From Rotaria socialis (Eukaryota > Rotifera > Eurotatoria > Philodinida > Philodinidae), in the NCBI GenBank assembly GCA_905331475.1, contig CAJNYU010002424.1, positions 1 through 64,000 on the forward strand: a stretch of 64,000 nucleotides of DNA. The letters run 5' to 3'. Below are positions 1 through 11,500 of the stretch, piece by piece (the stretch's first letter is position 1; every line of letters starts with the position of its first letter). The notes under the pieces were generated by a model. It was not told the DNA's origin. It did not search any database and saw only the letters and a list, made by a program, of their open reading frames with translations. The position numbers were made by a program, and so were the translations under genes.

Positions 1-396
1 AATTTCAAAATGGTCGATTTAAGAATAGTGAATGCGAAATTTTTATTCAAAATTCGTATACGGAAATTAAAAAAAAATAAACGTTTGTAATGAATCTTAA
101 AGTGAATCATTTATTTTTAAATCTTATTCTCGCTACTTTCGAAAATTCGGCTCGTGTGCTTCGCACCGCATTTCGTATTCGAGTGAAACTTGAATACCAT
201 CTAGTTGTTTCAGTTTTCATATCAATCAAAAACTCAACGCGTATGCAAACACAAATAATATTACGAAAGTTGTGATCGAAATCAATTGTAAATTTTTCCA
301 AAATATGTACCCCTACATTTTGAAAGTTTGTTACAATTACAAGCTGTATTCATATTAAAGTCTGCCAAATTATCAACAAAGGTTATTAAAAGCAAT

Positions 397-497
397 ACCC
401 TAATCCACTCTCTCCCGACAACTACCGGGAGTCCCCACAAAACAAAGAAATCCCTAGGGACTCCCTACGGATTCTTATAGGAAGAGTTGACTAGGGT
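397..497. mobile_element. MITE, copy 1 of a ~100-bp family
   Basis: A 101-bp palindromic element. The left end reads CCCTAATCCACTCTCTCC and the right end, reverse-complemented, CCCTAGTCAACTCTTCC; a TA lies on each side (396-397 and 497-498), so a TA target duplication is likely. The centre has GGGAGTCCC-type inverted words. A second copy with the same ends and core lies at 18093-18194. No coding capacity. A TA duplication would suit a Tc1/mariner-like transposase in trans, but the family is not proven. Confidence 0.75.
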
Positions 498-819
498 ATA
501 ATTGAAACGATACAAAAGTAAAAATTTTTTCTCTTTTGACACTTATTGTTATTAATATAAAGCTACTAATTCTAGCTCTCACAAAACTATTATTTATTTA
601 TATCTTTTGAAATTTCTTCATTCATTCATTCGTTCATTTTCGTTTTTCACAGGATGCTGTTGTCGATCTAATGGCATAGATTATTCTAAATACAAGTGTA
701 CTTTCGAGCTTGAATATAAATGTTTGAAAGTCTTCATAAGTATACACAAACGGAAAATGATTAAGTTAAGATGTTAGAACATGAAAAGAATAAAAAAAGA
801 ACTACCCATGTCGCGAATA

Positions 820-1135
820 CCGCTTCAATTTTTGCGGTAAACCGCGGTAATTTTAGAAAAGTGGTAAATTCGTATGAAATGGGAGCCGGTAACCGGAGCG
901 GTAATACCGCGGTTAACCGCTAGTTTTTCCTGTACCCTTTTTTACCGTCATCATATAGGAAAAAAAAGATGCCTAAAATAGCCCGATCAATGACTTTTAG
1001 CAACAATTTTTTTATAAACGTTCAGCGAACCGGTTAATCGAAAAATACCGGCGGTAAACCGCGGTAAATTTGTGTTGATGGGAGTCGGTAACCTGAGCGG
1101 TAAAACCGCGGTAAGCCGTCGATTTTACTCCGGTT
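820..1135. repeat. duplicated GCGGTAA/ACCGCGG-rich block
   Basis: Two diverged copies of a ~120-bp unit, about 816-935 and 1021-1137, spaced about 218 bp apart. Both contain GCGGTAAACCGCGGTAA, then GGGAG(C/T)CGGTAACC(G/T)GAGCGGTAA and a second ACCGCGGT word. The words are themselves palindromic (ACCGCGGT, GGTAACC). The block is far GC-richer than its surroundings. Dense subterminal motifs of this kind occur in some hAT elements, but I see no terminal inverted repeat or target duplication, so origin is open. Confidence 0.7.
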
Positions 1136-3231
1136 TTTCCAACATGAGTAATTTTGACAATATGTGAACTCTGAGAAGTATTTCACCGATCGATAATAAT
1201 TACTGTTGTGTTGTGCAAACAGTAGAGCCCTGCGGGTACAGTTTTTGTTGATTGGTGACGCTCGATTCGAATCTTATAGACAAATTTGGTTTTTTCCCAG
1301 TCCTACTTTCCTGATCGTTCAAAAAGTCTTCTCCCGGTTCCCGTCTCCGGAAGGCGTTCAAATTCCCATGATGATTTCATTGTTTGTATTTTAAAAAAGC
1401 TACCCCTATACATGAGACTAACTTCTCGCAATAACAATCGTTTTACAATGTAATATGATATACTTAAAAATAAACTCGGGATAATATTGAGTATTGAACC
1501 ATTAATGATAATACAACACAAATTTTTTAGTATCGTTCCCGTTTCTGCCTTAGTGATTTCTAAAATCTCTACGAGAATCAACCGGGAAAGCCGGTCACGC
1601 AGATCTCTAGAACATAGATTTCGAACGCGAACTCAGTGCTTAATTTCAATAAGATCTAATTAGTGCGTGTAATATCGACATTTTAGAGTTTTGTTTGGTG
1701 GCAAGCTTTATGACTTTGGATTGATGAAAATCGTATCAATTCTATGTTTTTCCAATGAAGAACACAATATTTAGTGGGAAAGAACAAGAAGTTGACCGGA
1801 AATAATTGGAAAATTTTTCAGTCGAACTACTGTTTCCGCCTTCTGACTTTTCTCGTTACTTTCCTATCGGAACACGACCGTACTCATTCGCTTGGGTATA
1901 TTTTGTTGATCACTGAACTCGCCAAGAGGTTCATCGAGATAGCCACTCCATAGAGCTGCATCTCGCTGTCGAGGAACGCTTCTCATTGAATTGCGATAGA
2001 TGATACAGGATTCTGAATATTTTAGAAGAACTGACTAATTTGATTAGAAGCGTGCAGTGATTTTGTTTCTATGTTGTCTATTCCAATGATGACTAGTTGA
2101 TTTGCAAGATGGGAAAAAAATCAAATTTGCTTTCGATAGATATTCTCAAGAGAATGTCTAAGATGAACAGATACAAAAAGAATTTCTGTCTCAATTTCAG
2201 GAGTTATTGCTAGCTTCTTCAAATCTTTATAGTTACTTGTTGAGTGTAACTTTACGTTAAAAAGCTGGTTTCATAAAAACAGAGATATCTAAATAATTGA
2301 TAGTTACGTCATATATGAGTTTTTTTTTCTATCTTCAAGAGAAATAAATGTATTACTAATTTTGTTTCTCGGAAGTTTTCTATTATTTACCATTTCTTTT
2401 ATGAAATGACCTTTATTTGTCGGTAATATCATCGACTGATTAGACATAGTCCATAATGTTATATGATCAAGAATCAATCTATCCTGTTTACAGTCGCATG
2501 TCGAAGATAATATGTAGACATCCATCCACGCACACAAGAAGAAAAAGAAATAGTTTGTTGGTGTGCGTAAAAAAAGAAATTTAATATTCAATCGAGTAAA
2601 CACGTATGTCGCCGTAAAGAAGAGAAAAGCATAAGAGAGAGAGAGAGAGAGAGAAAAGACTTATCCGCTAACGTTGACGTCTCTCTATCAATAACAAAAG
2701 CAGTCTTTCGTTTCTTTGGTTATTCATTCTCTTGCTTACTTCCGAATTTTTTGACCCAGCATCTTTTATAGTTGTGTTTTTGTATTGAAATTATAAAAAG
2801 CTGACTATATCTCTCGATAAACATTTCATTTCAATTTGCAAATACGTACTGTCATACTATACGATTCTCGCGTGAGTAAGTTGACTCGAGTTTTTTTTCT
2901 TACTCATCGTAATAGATTGATTGTTTTGATTTGTTAGGAAGAGAAAAAAAACGAGGCAACTGATATGGCTACATATTACAAAATAGCCTTGGCATACACA
3001 CGATTCGCACTCATGTAGGAGTCAGAAAAGTAGAGAGAGCGAGAGAGATTGAAAAAAAATGAACAAGAAAGGAAAAGAAAAAATGAGAAAATAAATGACG
3101 TATTGTTTGCGTTATTCATCGCTAGACGCTTTTGATCATTTGGTTTTTCTTCAAACATATATTATATATATAATAAACAGTTCATTTATTTATATATTTT
3201 TGTCTTCATAGTTAGATCAAATTTAGAAAAT

Positions 3232-4808
3232 ATGACAACGTATGTCTATCATCAGACGCCATCTGCACCAGTTCAGTATCCAGCAGTTTCGAATGGTCCT
3301 CCTCCAGCAGTACCTGCTCGATTTGACTTAACTCAACAGTCACAGAGTGATACCCTTTTAGAAAAACCTGTAGCACCAAAACGTAATGATGAGCCATCAT
3401 ATCGTACACCTGTTATCGATGCTGAATCAAGAAGGGTAAGATTTAAAAAAAGTTTATTCACTCATTACTATGATATATAATTTATTTGTTTTGGCTACTA
3501 AACATAACAAACTATTGCTTGAATTTGCTCATTCTTAGGATGATAATGAGGAACATACTGATGATGATAATAATGTAAGTTTTCAAGTAGTTGCATTGTT
3601 ATTTTCATAAAAATTCTTCTTGAACTGGTATATTGTGATTATGCGGATAAAATTTATTATATATGATAAAATACATAATTGAATCATTAGATTGATATTA
3701 TTATGTGTACATATAACTATGGTAGTTGTGATTAACCTTGATGAGTTTGTACTGTGCGTTTTTTTTAATGCATAAAATGAAAGCATTACTGTCTTCTTGT
3801 CTCGGTCATATGCATACCACTTATAAGATTTAAAATATAATTGATGTCAATCAAACATTATAAAACGAAATGATGAATATAATGTTGGTATTAAATAAAT
3901 AGAAGTCGAAAAAGTGATGTTTATTTTCTCTGAATGAAAAATAGATATTTGTGCGGATCAATTTTTAGAAAATATGAGAAAAACTCGGTGTTCAAGTGAT
4001 AGCATTTTATACGCGTAGACATAATATGATTTGAAGCGCTTTCATTTTACAAGTTGAAGTTAGTCGTCGTGTCATTGTAGCTTTGCTTTTTCGTGCTAGT
4101 TCGAATGTATAAAACATGACTTATTGACTAACAAGTCGTACATATGACATTTACACAATAAATTGTTGTTGTTGAGCAAGGAGTTATATCGCCCTGTCCA
4201 CATCTTTACTTTACTTATTATTTCTTAAATTAAATGTCAAAAAGTTTCGAATGACTTTCTTAATCTTACTTATACTACATTTGTTTGTATGTCTTTTTTT
4301 TGTTTTTCATAGAATGAATATACATATAATTATAATGGCTATGCAAGCAAGAAGACGATTGGTAAATTATTTGAATTGCCTTGTTCTCTCTATCTATTCA
4401 TTTATTTCATAGGGCAAGTCTTTTTCTTGATTGCTTTATTGAGTAAGTCAAGTTTTCAAATAAAATGATTTTAATAAAAATAAAATTTCATTAGCAAGCA
4501 ATGCCATGCAAATGCGAACATTAATATTACAAAAACAACGCGATCAAATTTGGACTGCATCTCTTGTATTTGTTTGCGTATCGATTATATTTCAATGTGG
4601 TTTAGCTGTTATCCTATATATTCTTGGCAAAGGCGATATTACAAAACGGCAATCACAAACTAAACTAGCTCTATACAATATTGCTGCATTAGCTATTATT
4701 GGAATTATAGCCTTAATTAATATTATTCTCAATATACTAATGTTAACAATAAATCCAAAACATTTTCTGGACACGCGATCATTAGAATTATTACAAAATC
4801 AAAATTAA
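3232..4808 (+). CDS. ninjurin family membrane protein
   Basis: Ninjurins are small plasma-membrane proteins; NINJ1 oligomerises to rupture the membrane in lytic cell death and also acts in adhesion. Exons 3232-3435, 3539-3574, 4313-4361, 4413-4442 and 4495-4808 join in frame to 210 aa. The N-terminal half is Pro/Asp-rich and variable. The family core follows: GYASKKTIGQVFFLIALL then TSNAMQMRTLI, matching the conserved YASKK...ALL.ANASQL amphipathic helices of animal ninjurins, then two membrane helices (from IWTASLVFVCVSI and from LALYNIAALAIIG). The Lys pair of the first helix is kept. The third intron falls inside that helix and is 51 nt; the second is 738 nt and holds no recognisable gene. 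The start is the first ATG of the frame, 20 nt after an acceptor-like TAG. Family call strong; subtype (NINJ1 or 2) not resolvable. Confidence 0.85.
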
Positions 4809-7022
4809 AATTATGATCAAATTTCATTTTTGTTTTATTCAGTCAAACTCAACTGCAATTTAGAATTGTTCTGTCTGTGAAGTGTGTTAGAGAAAAGTAA
4901 ACTTACAAAACAGGACAGTTTGTGATAAAGAAGAATCCGAACAAATGAATCTATTCCTATTTTATCTCATCCATTTTATTTTATTTTTTTCGAATTTTCT
5001 GAAATCTCCATGTAAATACTCTTTTATGTCTTCTCGGTTTTTTTTTCTAAATCATTATAGTGTTCGTTTTAGTAATTTCACAATTATCTTTGTCAAAGAT
5101 TCCTTATAAGCACTATTTGTTGGTTTTTTTCGCTTTTTGATTTAGCAAAAAAATAAAATATTCTAGATCACTGCAATTAATTAAAAAGACACAGTATGAT
5201 TCAGTTTTATTCTTATGTGCACTTTACAGATCAAATAGGCACGCAACTACTTTCTATCAAAACAATATCATATTACAAAGAGACACGAATTCGAAAATAA
5301 ATACATAGGTTTTGAACATTCTATGTAATATTTATATAGATTAGGAGAAAAGAGATTTTGTTCACGTTCGAATTGAATACAAGTAATTTTAGAGGCACGC
5401 ATGAACGTATGAAATTCATCTCTTTTTCTTTTTATATACTAAACACACTGGTGCTTTGCATTTCGAAAACTAAAATAAATTTATCGGGTCTGATTCATGA
5501 GAGTATTTGACATTTAAAATTGTTTTGGATCGATGAAAAAAATCATTTCATGTTATCTTGAGGGATGATGTGCTGATTGGCTCTGTAAATCGTATCGTGT
5601 TAAAAGTGTTTTATTCTGTAATTTTACTTAATAAAAACAAAATCGTCCATATTCTGGTGCATCTCATTATAGATAATAATAATTGTTGTTGTTGTTGTTG
5701 TTGTTGCTTTATCAAGTTACGATTATGATATAGGCTGCCAAGAAGAACAAAATTGACTGAGAAATTCAATGTGTATTAAATAAGTATGCATCAGAAAACA
5801 AAAAAACACCATTAAATCATCTAGATATTACATTTAGAAGTCGTTCTATGGATCAACTGAAAAAGTTTGAGCATTAAAACATAGTGATTCAGATTGAACT
5901 TGGGCAAGATTTTTATCGAGCTCCTCGATCTACATTAAACATATTTGCTATGAAATGTACTCGTTTGTAAACACAAAACCTCTTCGAGTACGTGATTCAT
6001 ACAGCCATTGTTAATTAATAAAGAGAAAGTATAAAAGATTTCTATCCTCAATAGGAACGAAAATATTACATCCCAAAATGATGTTTTTGACATCGAATCA
6101 TAATGGACTAGAAATATGACATTTCACTATCGATCATTTACCAAAATGAAATAATCAATTTCTTTCATGTCGTTGCAAAAATGGTTTCTTATGAGAGTAA
6201 TGAGAGAAAGACGATACAGAAACGATTGCTTCAATGGTTTCAAATGATGACCATACAAGAAGAATGTGTAGAATAATACAATTAGTTTTCTAGCAATATT
6301 TTTAATGATACAATAATCATAAAAAATATATTATTGTATTTTTTGTATGTCAACATATGTATGGCGGCTAATGGTGTATTAAAAATAAAATTGTATTTTT
6401 ATTCTTGACGATTTTAAATAGATAAATATTTACATATGTGTGTTCAATCAGTAGTTTCCTTCAAGTATTTTTATTGTTTTAGATAAACAATCTTCGACAT
6501 GCTTCATTGATGTCGAAAAAATATCGTTCTTTACTCTCACGTTTACTGAGAAATGTTTACTCCTATTCAAAGCCTGGATAAATTTCTATCGAATTATCTA
6601 TGGAGAGAAATCAATGTTGAAAATATAGCTAATTTTGGGAAATCAAGATTCGATTCATCAAATTTCAAAATAAAAAAAATGTTTCTTTCTATACACGTTG
6701 ATTACTTATTCAGGCATATAATTAAAAAGAGTCGCACTGTTGTTTTTCTTATCCTGGTTCTTTTTTTTCTGCATTGCTTATTACTATGCTCTTTTTTTTG
6801 TCGCTTTTATATACTAGATCGATGGTATGATTTGTCGTTCTCTCTCACGCAAAGAGACATATATATTCAAATCACATAGTACAACGCATACTTATTTTCA
6901 AGGCCTTCTCTTTCATAAATATATATAGCTATATAGGTAGAAAGCATTCTGTTTACTAAGTCTCATAGTTTTATCTTTTTTTCTCTCTTGTAAACAGTTC
7001 GTTCGATTAACCTAGAAGAATT
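4809..7022. other. intergenic, ninjurin 3' UTR and GFRP upstream region
   Basis: Nothing convincing is coded here. It contains a (TTG)n run at about 5682-5706 and A/T-rich tracts. A 108-codon frame at 6553-6879 has no family resemblance and is not called. The last 60 nt carry pyrimidine-rich sequence followed by acceptor-like AGs, plausible splice sites for the 5' UTR of the next gene. Confidence 0.55.
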
Positions 7023-7442
7023 ATGGCGTTGGCAATGCATACTACGTTAACAATATCATGTGAAGCATCGGAAGAAAGATCAGGACCAACACTAGTTCAT
7101 AGTACTGGTGTTAAAAATTATCGTATACAACCGGAACTTATCCGAGTCTTACAAGAATCATGTACAAATGAGAAATTATGTGATCATGAAAAAGGTGTTC
7201 AATGTTCTGATCCACCAGCACATATTCTGGAAACATTAAAAAAAGTTGGTTTTACTGTAATGAGTCAATCAAAAGTTGGTAGTCGTCAATTGTGGATGTT
7301 AACAAAAACCGACGAAGGTAGTCCCAGTAATCCATCAAATCCTGTAGCGCCACCGCATGGAGACAATAACAAGGCAAAAGGAGATGAAGAAGAAGAAAAA
7401 GAAGAAGAAGAAGAAGAAGAAAAGGAAGAGGAAGAAGAATAA
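7023..7442 (+). CDS. GCHFR: GTP cyclohydrolase I feedback regulatory protein (GFRP)
   Basis: GFRP binds GTP cyclohydrolase I and mediates feedback inhibition by tetrahydrobiopterin and activation by phenylalanine. A single uninterrupted 139-codon frame. Residues about 8-100 cover the family: TISCEASEERSGPTLV, a PEL helix, then DPPAHILETLKKVGFTVMSQ and VGSRQLWMLTK, matching the human pattern GPTMV...DPELM...DDPPRIVLDKLE..GFRVLSM.GVGQTLVWCLHK. Animal GFRP is about 84 aa; here the N terminus is about 10 residues longer and a ~38-residue C-terminal tail is added, ending in a long Glu/Lys run encoded by GAA/GAG repeats. The tail is not part of the known fold. Being intronless among intron-rich neighbours is notable but not unusual for so short a gene. 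The pathway partner (GCH1) is not in the window. Confidence 0.88.
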   Translation: MALAMHTTLTISCEASEERSGPTLVHSTGVKNYRIQPELIRVLQESCTNEKLCDHEKGVQCSDPPAHILETLKKVGFTVMSQSKVGSRQLWMLTKTDEGSPSNPSNPVAPPHGDNNKAKGDEEEEKEEEEEEEKEEEEE

Positions 7443-8543
7443 ATTCATTTGTCATTACAATTATTCAGTTAACAATTTAAATATACGTTTTCATAGCCAT
7501 TTAGTTAGCAATTTAAATGTTTAAATTTGTAGAAAAATATATTATTCACGAATAAATATGTCTGTAAAAGGTTTCGATGGTATTCATTTATTTTTTGTCT
7601 AGGCCAGTTATTCTTGTAATATTCTACGTGCTCTTTTATTTATTATTTTACTCTCGTACTTAGCTACATAGTTTTTGATCTAGCGAGATTCCTGGTAGTT
7701 ATTTTTAGAATACTGATTAGCATACACATATATTTTCTTTTCCATATTTTGTGCTGTCGCTGAGATTTAATTTTAGACGGCTCTAATCAAGTTATATCAG
7801 AGGAACAAGCAAAAGCATTGATGGATGAGTAGTTCATGATTCAATGACTAGGAACCAACAAAATAACGAGTAGATAGAAGTTATCAACACAAAGAAAAAT
7901 AAATATTATCAATGCAACGGCGTAATGATAATGTTGGTGTATCGGTTTTCTTGATAAAGTGAAAATGTTTTTTTCTACTGAACTGATCAAAATATGAAAA
8001 ATTAAAATAATGTTATAACAAATCCAAAAAGATGATAAGAGCAAGAATAGTTCCTATAGATATTATCTTTCTTTTTTAATCCTAGATTGTAAATCAATAT
8101 AGAATAGAATAGTAAACAACTCTTAGGTAAAGATATAGCTCTATTGCTTTTTTTTTCGACGTTCAATGTTAAGCTTATTTATCCGTCGTATTGATGTAGA
8201 AAAAACAATTTTGCTCGTTTTTCAAATCTATATGTATTTTTTTTAGTCTACAGTCTACTTTTTTTAGGCTCTGTTTTTCACAACTTTTCTAGGCAAAAAG
8301 AAAATAAAAATGACACACACATTTCTAAAAAAAATGTAAGTGCCATCCATGGCAGCAAAAACGAAAACAAACGAAAAATAAAGAACAACGCATGAAAATA
8401 TATCATCACAGCCGGAAATCGACTTTTCCAGCTACATAAATAGTTGGCGTCAGTAGAAAAGATAAATATATGTATATACATATATCACTGGGCTTCGAAA
8501 GCAAAACGTGCTTACATCAAATAAGTTTTTCTTTTCTTCGTTT
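7443..8543. other. convergent 3' flanks of GFRP and RdRP
   Basis: GFRP (+) and RdRP (-) converge on this 1.1-kb AT-rich stretch. AATAAA occurs at about 7550-7556, fitting the GFRP poly(A) signal. No other coding frame is supported. Confidence 0.55.
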
Positions 8544-11500
8544 CTATGTCGAAAATAAAGAACCAGTTGTAGCCATTTGTTGTAGTGTTGAAACTAAATA
8601 TTCATTAGCATGTGCGTAATCAGTTGAATCTGGTCCATGTTCAGCACATTGAACACTTATATCAATTACGCGTTGTAATGTTTTACATGCTTGTTCATCC
8701 GACCAACATTGAAAATCTTTATTAATTGAAACAGTAGTCGACTTTGATGTTATAAGCACTAATGGTGAGCATTCACCAAGAATAAAACGTGTTATTATAT
8801 GTTGCCAAACGGATTCAAGAAGTGACGGCTTTGCGGCTGTTATTGGTGAACGTTCTTTTGATAGAGATTCATAAACAAAATGATGAATAATTTCCAGAAT
8901 AAAATAATCTAATAATAGTATCTGACGCTTTAATAACAGACGTTTAGCTGTTGATGTTGGTCCAAGTGAAACAGTTATTAAATTTGAATTATCATGTGAG
9001 CATGAATGATGAAAATAAAATGGTTTTGATTGGTCAAACAAATGTTGTAATGCACGTCTTAATGATTGACCAATTAATTGATATGGTTGAATTTCAAGCA
9101 TTTGAGCAACGAGTTTTGGTGATACTAGAAGAAATTAAAAGATAATTGTGAGAAATTTTATTTTGAAAAAAAAAAGAATCAATTATTAAACTTACATAAT
9201 TTTGTTTGCTTTTTTATATTTAATTTTCTTGTTTCTATTAATAATGAGGCAAATAGCCATGGTAAACTTAGCATCCGTCGTGCATGACGTGTATCTGTAT
9301 AACATAGTATGTAGAGTGCACTTGCTTTAGCCATTTTTTTATCTGCACATTTTATACAATTAGTTTGACAACGAACTGAATGTGTTTTATCACAGAAACG
9401 AAATTCATGATAAAATAAACGTCGTACACGTCGTATCAATTGTTTTAATTCAACTTGTGCCGAATCAGCAATAAGACAAGCTGAATCCGTTTGTTGTTTT
9501 GTTACTGGTGTTTTATGTTGTGATGATGATGAATCAAATCGACAAAGTAAATCAACATCGGATGAAAAACGATAGACATACATAATATCCATAATAGCTT
9601 CACGATAGATACGAGCGATTTCTTCAACAGATGTTGTATATTCAACATGTAAATCATGAACTAGTAATGGATCGACAGGTGTTGAACTAACTGTTGTTGG
9701 TGGAGTTTGAATTATTGTCCAGTTTGGTTCAAAACGAAGACATGAACGAAATAATTGACCTAATTAATAAAATATCATTTTAAGATAATAAACTTATTTT
9801 TATTAATGCTACCCTCAAAATTTTAGTATATCATTTATCTAGTGATAACAGACATGTATCAAAATTGAATATTACTAAATCGATTTTTAACTATTGTCTC
9901 AAGTCAATATGATTGAACTCGTATCTAATTACTTACCAAGAATATGTTTCGATGGATAAAGTTTATAATATGGTTTATCGAAATAATCTGGACGTTCATT
10001 TCCTAATTCAGATTGTAAATGGGTAATTTGTTTTGGTGTTAACGGATGTTGTCCAGTTTTTGCTGCATCTAATTCTTCTGAAATATATCCAGCAATAGCT
10101 AATGTTTTTGGGTGTGCAACACCATGAAGATCGGAATTAGCTAAATGAAGTGAACATAGTTTTCCCACACATGATTGTTCACTAATATCTAATACAGTTG
10201 CTTGAATATCTGCTCGGCTAACAGGACGATCAACAACGCGTAACATAGGCGTTTGAGAATCATAATCAAAGGGTGTATTATTGGGTGTTTTTGGAATAAA
10301 TGCTGGATGCCATAAAACAGCATATTCATCGCCTAGTTAAAAATAAATAAAATGATTAAAATCAAAAATGAGAGCAATCTAATTGTTTTGTTTACCATCA
10401 AGATCAGAACCAGATATTTCATTCGGATGAGGTCGTTTACCACGTTGTGGAAAAACGATTACATCTTTTAAGTGTCGTAAACGAGGTACGTCAACAGCTT
10501 CAAAAATTCGAATATCTCCTGGATGATGACACGGATTTTTTGTAACAACAACTTTTTGTTCAAGTATCACAGCTTTTTCTGGTTGTGGTGTTACCGATGA
10601 ATCATTGCTGGAACCTAACTCATCATCTAATGTTTCGCCATGTAATTCTGTATATTGAACAAACACTAACAATAAGAGAAAATTATGAATTGAGCTTTTC
10701 GAATTTATCTATTTATAGTTTTACCTTGTCCATATTCTAAAACTCCATATTCATCAACAATACCAATCATATTTCTAGCTGAATTTTTTGGTAATTTCAA
10801 ACGTGTACGTTCACGCATTTGTGCAAGCTCGAATTTACTTGTTGTTATTATTAATTGACGAAAGAATGGCTCTTGAATTAGATTTAAATGTGCATCATTA
10901 ATTAATGTACGCAATGGAAATAAACTTCGATTGATTTTTTCTGCTAATAATTCGTAGGCACGTGCTGGATAAACAAGTGATTCTGATAAGTTTTGCTGGT
11001 GTTGATGTTGTAATAAAAGAAATGTACGATCATCAATCTCACGATGTGAAAGTAAAACAATGATTTGTCGATTTAAATAGAGTGGACCTAAACATAGATA
11101 AAGAAAAGAAAACAAATTTAATAATAATGACATACATAATCAAGTTAAGCAATGACAATATATTAGAAAAAAGTTATTTTACGTGGTTTAGAAATGCGAC
11201 ATAATTCCAATATATCGTGTGAACATTTGAATTTTCTCATCGACTGACGAATACGTAGTTGATGTGGTGAATTATCTAAATCAGGATTTACAGATATAAC
11301 ACCTTTACAGCCACCATAACGAATTTGAATTGCTGAGAATTGTCGATATGGATTAATCTATAGGCGAACAAAAAAACAAAACAGATTTTCTATAAATAAT
11401 GTTTGCTTTTCAAGTTTTTATAATTGATACATAGATTTTCTTTCGAATGATTTCATCTTAGGCAAAATCTCTTTTCTATCTCGATGCATTAGATAACATC

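Larger units (their letters stand above)
1..3231. other. non-coding left flank
   Basis: No open frame here looks like a gene: the short frames have no recognisable family, no consistent splice sites and AT-driven composition. The stretch holds a MITE copy, a GCGGTAA-rich duplicated block (both listed separately) and a (GA)n microsatellite at about 2633-2654. The last part, about 2700-3231, is the likely promoter and 5' UTR side of the ninjurin gene; an acceptor-like TAG lies 20 nt before its ATG. Confidence 0.6.

Noticed and set aside
1256-1290. GATTCGAATC-like word resembling a tRNA T-arm
   Set aside because: No matching acceptor stem, A box or cloverleaf around it. No tRNA, rRNA or CRISPR array was found anywhere in the window.
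6553-6879. 108-codon plus frame with a hydrophobic stretch
   Set aside because: Phe/Leu-rich translation typical of T-rich DNA, no family match, lies in the upstream region of GFRP.
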